From Craterostigma plantagineum (taxonomy: Eukaryota; Streptophyta; Magnoliopsida; Lamiales; Linderniaceae): a DNA stretch of 64,000 nt. Position 1 is the stretch's first letter. Each line of letters begins with the position of its first letter. Where the stretch lies: positions 372,001-436,000 of the forward strand of contig JAPQWV010000127.1 in NCBI GenBank assembly GCA_027422505.1, given 5' to 3'. The notes under the pieces are model-generated. The model was given only the letters and a program-made list of their open reading frames with translations. It was not told the origin of the DNA and made no database searches. Below, piece by piece: positions 43,909 to 54,001 of this stretch. The translations under genes and the position numbers were made by a program.

Positions 43909-46309
43909 ATGTCCGACGAGGATGTAATAACAATGACAGGCGCCGAGGATTTCAGTTTCTTGATCGTGAGGCATGACAACGGTGGGCTCTTGGACTTGTT
44001 CAAGTTCTTGGCTTTCAGCAACTTAGACAGCGGCGCGAAGTTTCTTGAGAGCGATTTGCCGTTCTCGGAAATCTTCGACGACGGCGGCGGCGGCGTGATT
44101 ACACTCAGTCGCAGGTGGGTCATCGTCGTCTCTATCATAGCAAGGAAAGTGATTAAGGTTCTCGGCAAGCCTTTAGAACTGACTGGCTACGTCGTGGAGT
44201 TTTTACTCAACCTATTGTCCCTCAACGGTCAACTTCTTGGGCTGATACACGCAGTTCTAAGTGGTAAATATCACTTCTTCAATCATACGACAAAGAAGTA
44301 CATTTTCTTTATGCAGTGATTGATTGATGGCTTGTTGTAATGTAATAGGGAATGTGGTAATGCCAAAACGAGGCTCGGAAACGTTCATTAGCGCAATAGG
44401 TCACTTAGATGGGCGAATAGACCTTTTTTTTAACAGCAGCAAAGATGATCATCAGCCTTGTTTTATTAGCATGGGAGATGAAGAGCTCATGGATTTGTGT
44501 GTTATGGCTTCTAAGTTGGCGTATGAGAACGCCGAGGTTGTAAGAAACGTCGTCAATCTTCACTGGAAGGTAAGGTCTATAGCTTTCTCTGATCCATTGT
44601 TGATATTCTGATAATGTTTTGTGATCTTATTGTCCTATACCTTTCATGAAATTCGATTTTCGTTCGTCCAAAAACATTTCTACGAATTTATCGTAAATAG
44701 TCTTCTTGCATTACAAAGATTTAATTAGCATTTCGTCATGTTCATTGTCGGAAGCAATAGAAGAGATGGCAGGAAATTTAGGAATGACTATTTTGTGAGG
44801 AATTGTAGCAACACGTTGGACTAATTTTGGACAGAAGCTTAGTTAATGGATGAAAAATCGAATTTCTTGAAAGTTTTAAGGACTATAAAGTATGAGAATC
44901 TTTCTTCTTGCTCGAGTTGAGATACTTCTCACTTACTTTCTGTACAGACTTTCTCTACAAACTAACCTGTCTTTACATATATATATATACATATATATGC
45001 ACGAAAAAGCGAATTTTCATGAAAGTTATAGGACAGAAATTGAATTCGCTCCGCCGTGTTAATACGTACCTTTTTTCCTGCTATTGAACAGATGCACTTC
45101 GTCGACTTCTACAACTGCTGGAACGGTAAGAACGGCGAGTGCATATCGATAAGGCTTTTCCTTTGCGCTTACGCTTAATATTACCCCATTTTGTAATCTT
45201 TAGATTATCAGAAAGAGAGGTCGACCCAAGTGTTCATAGCGTGCGATAAGCCCACGGACGCGAATTTGATCCTCGTCGCCTTTCGAGGAACCGAGCCCTT
45301 CGACGCCGACGATTGGATCACCGACTTCGACTACTCATGGTACGAAATCCCGAGGGCGGGAAAAGTACACATGGGGTTTCTAGAAGCCCTAGGCCTGGGC
45401 AGTAGGCTCGAGTCCTCCACGTTCTGCCAGAACTTCCTACTTCGCACTCAGACGAAGAATGAGCTCTTGCCCATCGGAGAAAAGACGGCTTACCACACGG
45501 TTAGGGCAAAGCTAAAAGAATTGCTCGAAAATCACAAAAACGCAAAGTTCGTGGTCACCGGCCATAGCTTAGGAGGAGCTTTGGCTATATTGTTTCCTAC
45601 GATGCTCCTCTTGCTCGACGAAGAGGAGATGATGGAGCGTTTTATGGGCGTTTACACTTTCGGACAACCTAGGGTTTGTAATAGGAAGCTCGGGAGGTTC
45701 GTCGAGGCTCGCCTCGAAAGTCCCGAGGCAAAGTACTATAGGGTCGTGTACTGCAACGATCTTGTCCCGAGGTTGCCCTACGACGACAGGACTTTCTTGT
45801 ACAAGCATTTCGGGAAGTGCTTGTATTACGATAGCCTCTACGTCGAGCAAGTGAGTCCTTGTATCTTTCTAACTGGGCTCGAAATTTGGGGTATTAAACT
45901 CAATGTAAAGATTTTTGTGCTACTCCATGTATTGCCAATTGGTTTATGACATGAAAACTCTGCGTGGGCTTATATGTTGTGTTTCTGGGCCTGGGCAGAT
46001 GGGATTTTAAATTCGAACCCATACTTGACCAGATTGTGTTTTTTTTTTCTTTTTTTTTTGCAGAATGTGAGGGAAGAACCGAACAAGAACTACTTCGACT
46101 TGAGATATTTGATCCCCGACTACCTAAACGCGGCGTGGGAATTACTCAGGAGCCTGACGATGTGTTACACGTTTGGCTCCGAGTATAAGGAGAGTTGGGA
46201 ATCCACCGTTCTAAGGCTCGTGGGGTTAGTAATTCCCGGGCTCTCGGCTCATAGCCCGGTCGATTACGTCAACTCGGTGAGGCTCGGGGGCTCGGGTTCT
46301 AGAAGGTGA
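43909..46309 (+). CDS. OBL1: Class 3 triacylglycerol lipase, OBL1-like (oil body lipase)
   Basis: Five exons give 500 aa: 43909-44263, 44349-44569, 45092-45125, 45204-45850 and 46064-46309. All are GT-AG and in phase; exon 3 is only 34 nt. A hydrophobic stretch at about residues 85-120 may anchor the protein to the lipid droplet or ER. The Lipase_3 domain has the nucleophile elbow GHSLGG with Ser325, catalytic Asp389 (VVYCNDLVPRLP) and His482 (SAHSPVDYVN), so the triad is complete. ILVAFRGTEPF near 226-236 supplies the oxyanion region. Arabidopsis OBL1 hydrolyses tri-, di- and monoacylglycerols on lipid droplets in pollen tubes and seeds; length and architecture agree. It lies next to an RTFL gene, as recalled for Arabidopsis OBL1. 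An intron-retained form of the exon 4 donor would remove His482. Confidence 0.9.
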
Positions 46310-47392
46310 TACCATGTTCTTACAAGGATTCAGATTTTGTTAGTAAGGCAATATTTCTTCCCTGAAGACATAAACTCTTATCCTTGATGACAATGATGTT
46401 TGATTAATGGATAGATAACGAACAGGCGAATCTTACAGGGATTCGAATATCAAATCTTCGAAGTACATCTCATTCCAACAGTTAACAACACATGTTTAAC
46501 TGTCCACGTGCCGAAATATCACATACCTGCTCGAATCGAATCGGAATTTCCATAGTTGCCTTTTGTTTTAGTATTTATATGGCCGAGGAACATTGTTATC
46601 AGATTGCAGATATGCTTAAACTAATCTGATCGCACTAATTTCGGAGTTTGCCACTGATTCTCCAGACAATATGTTTGTGGAAATCTCAACAGTATATTAT
46701 CAAGACGAAATTATGTAAGATCAAATTGCAGGGGAAAAGCTGTCAAACATAATTAACATCTTATGGCAAAGGTAATTAAATAAACAACTTTTTAAGCTTG
46801 CTAATAATAACAGAAAATTACTTAAGTATGATTTGTCATACATTTCATCCTACATGTTATAATTAAATATGGTTCATGTTAAAATTATTTGAAGTGTGAT
46901 AAAGAAAAAAGGGAAGAAATTGTTGATCTCTTCAATCAAACAAGCACGTATCCTACGATTACTGCCTTTTGTCTCGTCATCATAAAGCAAAACCTTTGAT
47001 CTTTGATTCATTTACCATATTTCCACTCAAATGTATGCTATGATCCAACTCATAACTTCGATCCCAATTCACTTCAGCGTTCTTTCATACTGTCAGCCAC
47101 ATCACACCCCATCATGTTCATTGAATCATAAAAAAATATCTATATCAATTTCTTACTTTATTAACTATAACAATTTCCCATGCAAATCCCTCAGTTTCCG
47201 AACCCGATCAAGTACATGAATCTCCAAGTCAACTTTCACTTGCATGTATATAAACACGCAACTCTTCTGTGTTTTCCTCCTCAAGGGTCAAGCTCAATAC
47301 GTTTGTGGGCTTTTTTTTTTCTCCTTTTTTTCCCCTAATTTTCTGGGTTCTTGTCTTAAACGTGTTGCAACTCCATCAATCAGATCTTGAAA
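46310..47392. other. Intergenic spacer between OBL1-like and RTFL genes
   Basis: AT-rich DNA with the lipase 3' UTR and the RTFL promoter. A TATATAAAC box at about 47246-47254 lies some 140 bp upstream of the RTFL ATG. Nothing else is recognised; the 62-codon frame at 47031 has no motif. Confidence 0.5.
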
Positions 47393-47584
47393 ATGGAGGC
47401 TGTGAGAATCAAGAACGTCGTCAACAAAGCTCATACTTCTTCTTCGAAGAGATCATCGACGAAGAATAACAATGGCTTCACAAGAAAATGTGCATCTCTT
47501 GTCAAGGAACAAAGGGCAAGGATTTACATTCTCCGGCGATGCGCTACCATGCTGCTTTGCTGGTACATCCAAGGAGATGAATAA
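47393..47584 (+). CDS. RTFL10: ROTUNDIFOLIA-like / DEVIL (RTFL/DVL) small polypeptide
   Basis: An intronless 63-codon gene. I use the ATG at 47393; the frame extends two codons further only through a TTG. The N-terminal half is basic and Ser/Asn-rich. Residues about 31-58 carry the conserved DVL motif (CASLVKEQRARIYILRRCAT followed by MLLCW), the family signature. DVL peptides associate with the plasma membrane and restrain polar cell proliferation when overexpressed, altering leaf, pedicel and fruit shape. The gene follows the OBL1-like lipase by about 1.1 kb, as recalled for Arabidopsis RTFL10/DVL19 (At3g14362) beside OBL1 (At3g14360). Family assignment is firm; the member number rests on synteny. 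Confidence 0.87.
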   Translation: MEAVRIKNVVNKAHTSSSKRSSTKNNNGFTRKCASLVKEQRARIYILRRCATMLLCWYIQGDE

Positions 47585-48228
47585 ACCGAAATAAAAGAAT
47601 AATAACACAGCTTGCTAAATATAGTATATTTTTCATCAGACATAAATATATCGTTTCCTCTTCTTACTACCATATGATCATCCACGAGCTACTCAAGACA
47701 TCATTGGCAAGACTCGAGAACCAAAGGCTGTTATGTTCCTCAAAGATGGCTTCTTTACCATTACTGATCCATTATATGTTAGCGCTTCTCCTTACAAGAA
47801 TGTGTAAGAATTTACCTTTTTTGCAGCCTGAATGGTCTAGTTCCATTGGGGGGTTCTTTTTTTTCTTTTGATTTTTCTTGGCAAAGGAGAGGAGCTGTAT
47901 ATGTATATGGAGGCTATGCTATATTTGAAGCTTTTTATTTACAGTCTAAGGTTATCTTGAAAGGCTAAATGATGCAGATTTTTGGAGAAAACTGTGCAGA
48001 TCCATGTATGAGGATAAATAAAGAGATGGGCTCCCAGTGTCTGTTGAGTCCACTGGAAAAATAGTACTGTTCTTGATGAATGTGTATGTCCCTTGTTTGC
48101 TCTTTTGATCTTAAAAAAGAGTAATTTGTAATAAAGATAAACATTCTCATTAAGATCATGAAAGCTCTCTTGTTTCTTTTTACATAATTGATATGTATAA
48201 AGAAACATATCACATGTTTTTAAAGCTT
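47585..48228. other. Convergent spacer between RTFL and WSS1A-like genes
   Basis: Expected to hold both 3' UTRs. A stop-free frame at about 47647-47806 (plus) encodes a non-repetitive stretch ending SASPYKNV before a stop, with no ATG in a convincing place. It could be an exon of an unmodelled transcript or chance. Confidence 0.4.
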
Positions 48229-49501
48229 CTAAGTACCCATGTAAGGACTAGAAGTAGCAATAGGAGCACCATAAGAGTACCTCCACTGCCCACAAGCTGC
48301 GCACTTATCCTTCTCTTTGCTGTTGTTTAGTGTGCAAAATTTGCAAGACCATCCTTTGAACTTCATATCTTCTTCGCCGATTTTGCTTTTCACTGTTCCA
48401 CAGGCTTCACATTTGAGAGCAGATTGCTGCAATGAATGGCACACAAATCACAAAAAAAAAAAAAAAAAAAACAGAGTATAGTTACACTCATAAGAGCAGC
48501 ACATTGTAAGGTATCAAAACCTCGAAATGCGACTAAAACAAGTTACCGAATTCAACAAGGTGCAGGCGTTGCACGGCCACATCTCACCACCACCCTCAGT
48601 CATGGATTCGACGAACGAATCTTGGTGGGATTCTTCATCTATTTGAACAGAAACTCGAGAGCTTCTAGAAGATTCAGGGCTCTCCTCAGCTGATTTTGAC
48701 CCGCACCATAAGTCGTCGTGGAGCCTTCTTTCAGCAGCCATGGCAGCTGCTTGAATAGGGGTCAGTATTGCTTTCATTGAATCGTCGCCGCCGAGGCGCT
48801 TGGGCCCATTGGGCAACAGAGCTTGGCGCTTGGCTCTATCTTCGGCGGCTGATAGAGCTTTTTGGCGGAGAGAAGACTGAGGAAGTTGGCGTGATGAATA
48901 TCCTCCTCCTCCCAATCTTTTTCCAGGGAGATCGAATCCTTGCCCTGTCCCAGTAATTCCTTTCGCCATAAGCCCTTCACATTCCTATGAGTAAGGAAGG
49001 ATTTCTTTTCATTCAGCTCTATTCTATCTATGAAATGAACAATCAATATCTGGAAAGAAAACAAACCTTTCTTAATTCGTTCAAAAGGTTGTAGAAATCA
49101 GCATTGTGAGGACCGATTTCGTTGTGGCAAAGCTCGTGCAGCATTGTATCGAGGATCTGCTCGTAAGGGAAGAAATCCCACTCATTGTTTGGTCTGCGCA
49201 GTCTCAACTTAACCTCGGATCCTCCTCCTATGTTCAATCCTAAGAGGGCAGGGTTCGGCGGGCTGCAAAAAATCAACAAGATAATGGGCATGATACGATC
49301 ATTGAGATTGCATAGAGAAAAGAACGAAAGGAAGAAAATATCCTACCAAAACTCAGAAAGAATCCTGACTTTCCATTTTCGTCTGCGCATAATAGGTTGC
49401 ACTTGCTTGGCTACCTTCTCTAGGATTTCCTTGGCTTCGTCTTCTCTAGGCTTCTTAAGTGGCTTCACTTCCCAGACTTTGTTAAGATCGTTTAGGTCCA
49501 T
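48229..49501 (-). CDS. WSS1A: WLM-domain DNA-protein crosslink protease, WSS1A-like
   Basis: Four minus-strand exons give 328 aa: 49501-49347, 49262-49067, 48984-48547 and 48426-48229, all GT-AG and in phase. I start at MDLNDLNKVWEV; an upstream in-frame ATG at 49555 would add 18 hydrophobic residues not typical of the family. The WLM metalloprotease domain has the zinc site His94-Glu95-x2-His98 and His104 (HELCHNEIGPHN), all present. After a variable linker (LPGKRLGGG, IQAAAMAAERRL) come two RanBP2-type zinc fingers: MWPCNACTLLN...CEACG, split across the exon 3/4 junction, and GWSCKFCTLNN...CAACG. WSS1/SPRTN-type proteases degrade proteins covalently trapped on DNA, and plant WSS1A repairs topoisomerase crosslinks. 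It is divergent to the PGDH gene, with a nested retroposon between them. Confidence 0.9.
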
Positions 49502-50028
49502 CGCGTATTTGCTCCCAAAAAAAACAAACAATTCTACGAAACCATATAAAAGCAAATTAATTGTCTCAAGCTACTTCAAACGTCATCACTACCATTGGAT
49601 TTGGAGTAGAGCAACCCATCAAATATTTCACAACCCATCAAATCATATTCAGTTTTAACACTCATCAATCGCTACATAAAAGAGAAAATGATTGTAATCC
49701 CTCTCAATCCACTACTGAATTATTTCTCAGAACATCTGAATTCTTAGAAACATAGCGGCAGCAAAAATCAGTCAGTATGCAAAACTAAGGAAAGAAAAAA
49801 GAAGCTTGGAATCGAACGCACCTGAATCACAAATTGCACAAACATATGATAGCTTATGAATTCGGAGGTGGTCTCGATTGTTTATAGTTACGCGGCCAAA
49901 CGAGTTTTCTTACGCAGAAAGCCAACGCCATAAATTGACCGCGGACTTCAAATTCAAAGGGGAACATCATATAATAATAGCTGCATTATTTGTTTAAAAA
50001 AAGGAAAATGTATATTTTCGCCGTGTAT
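49502..50028. other. Upstream region of the WSS1A-like gene
   Basis: Contains the probable WSS1A 5' UTR and promoter and ends at the retroposon target duplication. Before that insertion it would have been part of a short divergent promoter shared with the PGDH gene. No other feature is seen. Confidence 0.5.
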
Positions 50029-50043
50029 AGAATCTGCAATTCA
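50029..50043. repeat. Left 15-bp target-site duplication of the retroposon
   Basis: AGAATCTGCAATTCA, repeated exactly at 53826-53840 after a poly(A) tail. A 15-bp duplication plus poly(A) is the mark of LINE-type target-primed reverse transcription. Confidence 0.88.
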
Positions 50044-50197
50044 ATTCTCAACTCTTGAATGAAATCCACAAAACTCGTACTACAACAAAAACCCTAAGCC
50101 ACTGCACAGCCGCCACCTTCTTACCCCTTTCACCTCCCCTCCCATCCCCTTCTCCTCCTCCCCACCTCGCTCCCGTCTCCTTTCTGTCAACCCGCTC

Positions 50198-50228
50198 CTC
50201 CCCCAACCTCCATTGGAGGTTGGGGGAG
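50198..50228. repeat. Perfect 15-bp inverted repeat (hairpin)
   Basis: Arms CTCCCCCAACCTCCA and TGGAGGTTGGGGGAG with a single T between them. The arms are C-rich and G-rich. It sits about 28 bp before a T29 run (50257-50285). Confidence 0.85.
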
Positions 50229-50256
50229 CTTGCCTTTTTTCTTTTTTTATTCCTTG

Positions 50257-50285
50257 TTTTTTTTTTTTTTTTTTTTTTTTTTTTT
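50257..50285. repeat. T29 homopolymer
   Basis: An uninterrupted run of 29 T within the retroposon 5' part. On the minus strand it would be an internal A29 tract. Confidence 0.9.
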
Positions 50286-50712
50286 GTTTTTCCGCCACCC
50301 ACCTCCGCCGGCCGTCTCGACGCCACCGCCGCCGCCGGCGCCCTGCCCCGATGCCCACCTCCGTCGCCCACCTCGACGCCCACCTCAGCCAGCTGCCTCG
50401 ACGCCCCCTCCGCCGGCTGCCCCGCCGCTCGCCTGCTAGGATCTTCCTCCGTCGTGCCCGCCGCCGGTTCCCAGCGTGTCATCGTTCCCCATCTGACCGC
50501 GCCGCCGCCTTCCGTCAACCACTGGCCGTTGCAGTCCACCTCTGTCTCCCGGCGTTCGTCTGGAAACTTTCTCTCTCGACCTTGGGGTCAAGAGCCTTTT
50601 CTCCTTAATGGAGCCACAGTCCGATGAAAATAAAAATCTAGAAGTCGAATGCCAAGTTAAAGTGAAAAGTATAGTAGATTTAGCTTAATAGCTTTTTCTG
50701 TTATAGGTTTTT

Positions 50713-51165
50713 TGTCAGAACATGTCGGTTTTGGAAAGTCAATAAAAGCTTTTTTCACATGGACAATTCGTTGTTCAATGTCGTGCGTTCTTTTGTTCAC
50801 ATGGCATGTACACACTGCAGCTCGAGCCTATAAATACGAGGGCTCCCAGGCAGTGTTAAGTGCATCCCAAGAGAGAAGAGAGGGATCAGTGTGAGGGAGA
50901 AAAAATAGAGGGAAAATAATAGAGAGTTTGTCGGGTATTTTCTCCGACTATAAAGAGAGATATTGAGGGTTTTCTCCTTTGTAGTACGAGAGGTTGTAAC
51001 TCCTATATTTCTCCTATAGTGAATTCTCCTTCTTGCCCGTGGTTTTTACCCCGATTTGTTTGGGGGTTTTCCACGTTAAATCTCGGTGTCCACATTTTAT
51101 CTTTAATTGTTCAAATATTTAGCCGCGGTATTATTATTCGACCGGGTCCGCTGCCCACGCCAACA
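50713..51165 (+). repeat. Copia 5' LTR (453 bp)
   Basis: Starts TGTCAGAACATG, ends CACGCCAACA, and appears identical to 53140-53592. A TATAAATA box at 50829-50836 is the probable promoter. Confidence 0.92.
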
Positions 51166-51167
51166 AT

Positions 51168-51179
51168 TGGTATCAGAGC
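51168..51179 (+). other. Copia primer-binding site, initiator tRNA-Met type
   Basis: TGGTATCAGAGC, the common plant Copia primer site, begins two bases after the 5' LTR. Confidence 0.9.
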
Positions 51180-51362
51180 CTAACTTGGATTTTATATATC
51201 TAGTTATCGTATGCTCTGTGGTTGCCACTAATGTGGATCTTCCACATCAGAAAATAATAGATATTATACTGCCCTTGTTACGGTGACGAAAAAGCCGGTA
51301 CGAGTTCAATAATTATCTGCTGCAATCCCGTCGGAGGTATCGCTCACGACTGAGCAGAAATT

Positions 51363-52920
51363 ATGGCGGCGAAGTTTGATATCGAAAATTCAACGGGAGA
51401 AACTTCTCACTGTGGAAATTAAAGATAAAGGCGATCTTGAGGAAGGACGGCTGTCTGGAGGCTATTGATGGAAAACCAGCCACGCTGACAGACGGGAAAA
51501 AAAAAAATTGAGGACTAATAATGGAGGAGAATATACTGGTCGGAATTTTGATAGCTTTTGTAAAGAGGCATCAAAAGGCACTGTACCACGGCGTATACTC
51601 CACAACAGAATGGAGTGGCGGAGCGGATGAATATGACTCTGTTGGAGAGGACAAGAGCCATATTGGGAGCTGCAGGTCCGGATAAATCATACTGGACAGA
51701 AGCAGTCAACACCGCCTGCTACGTGATCAATCGGTCGTCGTCAACGACAATTGATCAGAGACGCCGATGGAGATGTGGACCGGAAAGCCAGCGGATTATT
51801 CCAAACTCCATGTATTTGGAAGTCTTGTGTACGTGATGTACAACGCCCAAGAAACTACGAAGCTGGATCCGAAGTCCAGGAAGTGTTTGTTCTTGGGGTA
51901 TGCTGATGGTGTGAAGGGGTATCGCCTATGGGATCCCACTGCCCACAAGGTTGTCATCAGCAGGGAGGTTATCTTTTTAGAAGATAAAATAATCGGAGGA
52001 AATGATAGCACTACAAAGGGAAGTTCAGAGACTACGACCATTCAGGTGAAAGGGAAGTCTGTCGAACAAGATTCTTCTGAAGCAGCACCAGAGCGCTTTC
52101 TTGCACGACTGGTGGTTAAAGGCTACGCTCAGAAAGAAGGCATCGACTTCAGCGAAATATTCTCACATGTGGTTCGATTGACGACTGTTCGGATACTCCT
52201 GGCGATGTGTGCTACATTCGACCTACATCTAGAGCAACTAGATGTGAAGATGGTTTTTCTTCATGGAGATCTTGAAGAAGAGATTTATATGCTCCAGCCG
52301 GAAGGTTTTGAAGACAAAGCAAAACGGAACTTGGTTTGTAGGTTGAACAAATCTCTATACGGTCTCAGACAGGCGCCGAGGTGTTGGTATAAGAGATTTG
52401 ATTCCTTCATCATGAGCCTTGGATACAACAGATTAAATGCAGACCCTTGTGCATATTTCAAGAGGTTTGGTGAAAGCGATTTTATCGTATTACTGTTGTA
52501 TGTTGACGACATGTTGGTAGCAGGCCCCAACAAAGATCGTACTGAAGAACTCAAGGCACAGTTGGCTAGGGAATTTGAATGAAGGACTTGGGACCAGCAA
52601 ACAAGATTCTAGGGATGCAAATTTACCGAGACAGAAATAACAAGAAGATTTGGCTCTCCCAGAAGAACTATCTGAGGAAGGTCTTGCGACGCTACAATAT
52701 GCAAGAAGGTAAGCCAATTTCTACCCCACTTCAAGTTAATTTCAAGTTATCCTCCAGGAGTCCTAGCAGGGAAGAGGGAAGGATGGAGATGTCTCGAGTA
52801 CCGTATGCATCAGCGGTGGGAAGTCTTATGTTCGCGATGATTTGTACACGACCAGACATTGCACATGCAGTGGGAGTAGTAAGTCGGTACATGGCGAATC
52901 CGGGCATTGGAGCGCGGTGA
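51363..52920 (+). pseudogene. Degenerate Copia gag-pol remnants
   Basis: From 51363 an ATG opens a gag start that shifts frame after about 12 codons (beside a missing A near 51390) and is cut off near 51508, where sequence jumps to integrase. The integrase piece reads RTNNGGEY where the family has RTDNGGEY, so a catalytic Asp is lost. A frameshift precedes QNGVAERMN. The frame 51767-52582 holds the integrase C-terminal region (LHVFGSLVYV, CLFLGYADGVKGYRLWDP) fused by deletion to the reverse transcriptase middle (RLVVKGYAQKEGIDF, YVDDM intact). One missing A near 52580 shifts the next part (MKDLGPANKILGMQI, 52579-52920) out of frame. RNase H is truncated. Nothing here can encode a full polyprotein. 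Confidence 0.85.
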
Positions 52921-53127
52921 AGAGGATCCTACGATATATCAAAGGAACCTCGAATGTTGTATTATGTTACGGGGAACAGACTTTACTGTCAGAGGTATGT
53001 TGACTCGGTCAACACTGACAAGTCCGTTTGGTGTCGTTCCTCAAATGGCCTAGCGGAGACGTAAGCAACATGATTGGCAAGGGAGAAAGAATGGTGTGAA
53101 GATCCAATTGATCCTCAATCAAATCTT

Positions 53128-53138
53128 CAAGTGGGAGA
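53128..53138 (+). other. Copia polypurine tract
   Basis: CAAGTGGGAGA immediately before the 3' LTR, the standard plus-strand primer position. Confidence 0.75.
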
Positions 53139-53139
53139 T

Positions 53140-53592
53140 TGTCAGAACATGTCGGTTTTGGAAAGTCAATAAAAGCTTTTTTCACATGGACAATTCGTTG
53201 TTCAATGTCGTGCGTTCTTTTGTTCACATGGCATGTACACACTGCAGCTCGAGCCTATAAATACGAGGGCTCCCAGGCAGTGTTAAGTGCATCCCAAGAG
53301 AGAAGAGAGGGATCAGTGTGAGGGAGAAAAAATAGAGGGAAAATAATAGAGAGTTTGTCGGGTATTTTCTCCGACTATAAAGAGAGATATTGAGGGTTTT
53401 CTCCTTTGTAGTACGAGAGGTTGTAACTCCTATATTTCTCCTATAGTGAATTCTCCTTCTTGCCCGTGGTTTTTACCCCGATTTGTTTGGGGGTTTTCCA
53501 CGTTAAATCTCGGTGTCCACATTTTATCTTTAATTGTTCAAATATTTAGCCGCGGTATTATTATTCGACCGGGTCCGCTGCCCACGCCAACA
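53140..53592 (+). repeat. Copia 3' LTR (453 bp)
   Basis: Appears identical to the 5' LTR, including the TATAAATA box. It is followed by TTTTT, the target duplication, and then resumes retroposon sequence. Confidence 0.92.
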
Positions 53593-53825
53593 TTTTTTAG
53601 TTCTTGGTCGTAGATAATAGGTTTTGTTTTCTGTCGGTTTTTTTGTCCCTCGTGGACCTTTGTCTCCCCACGTGGGAGTGATGTGCCCCTTGTGGGTCTT
53701 GTTTTCCTCTTTCTGAGGACTTGTTTCCGTTTGGCGCAATGCGACCAAACGGCTCTATGTGCTGTTTAGCACGTTTGTACTCGTAATTTAGTAATGGCAA
53801 GCTATCGTTGGAAAAAAAAAAAAAA

Positions 53826-53840
53826 AGAATCTGCAATTCA
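53826..53840. repeat. Right 15-bp target-site duplication of the retroposon
   Basis: Exact repeat of 50029-50043, directly after the poly(A) tail. Its first A is shared with the tail. Confidence 0.88.
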
Positions 53841-53849
53841 GCCGTTTAA

Positions 53850-53873
53850 TGGGCTTAATATCCAATAGGCCCA
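53850..53873. promoter_or_regulatory. Site II promoter motifs upstream of PGDH
   Basis: TGGGCT at 53850 and GGCCCA at 53868 lie about 130-150 bp upstream of the ATG at 54002. These TCP-binding motifs are common in promoters of plant housekeeping and organelle-protein genes. They lie just inside the original divergent promoter, next to the retroposon insertion. Confidence 0.4.
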
Positions 53874-54001
53874 ACAACGAAATGGACTAATATGAGTTTG
53901 GTCATATCGGCCGAAACACAATATATGGCACCGATAAAATTACCTGTCGGCCGAAATGGACTAACAGAGAACGGAGAAAGAATAATACGTAAAGTAAAAA
54001 A

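Larger units (their letters stand above)
50713..53592 (+). mobile_element. Nested Ty1/Copia element, internally deleted, with identical LTRs
   Basis: A 2880-bp element with 453-bp LTRs, TG...CA ends, and the 5-bp duplication TTTTT on each side (50708-50712, 53593-53597). It has a tRNA-Met type primer-binding site and a purine tract. The internal 2.0 kb keeps only pieces of gag, integrase, reverse transcriptase and the start of RNase H, with deletions and frameshifts. I see no difference between the LTRs, so insertion was recent and must have used proteins supplied in trans. Confidence 0.9.
50044..53825 (+). mobile_element. Poly(A)-tailed retroposon split by a nested Copia element
   Basis: Bounded by the 15-bp duplications, with a run of about 16 A at its right end. 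Without the Copia insertion it is about 0.9 kb: a C-rich 5' part (50044-50712) and a 3' part (53598-53825). The 5' part has a perfect inverted repeat, a 29-T run and CCGCC-rich sequence resembling the 5' region of plant L1-type LINEs. The 3' part is T-rich, ending shortly before the tail at CGTTGG. No reverse transcriptase remains, so it may be an internally deleted LINE, a composite SINE-like element, or a retroposed host RNA. The proline-rich frame at 50055-50627 is compositional. Confidence 0.7.

Noticed and set aside
50055..50627. 190-codon Pro/Ser-rich ORF with a poly-Phe stretch
   Set aside because: It lies in the C-rich 5' part of a retroposon, runs through T29 and has no domain; overlapping frames on both strands are equally open.
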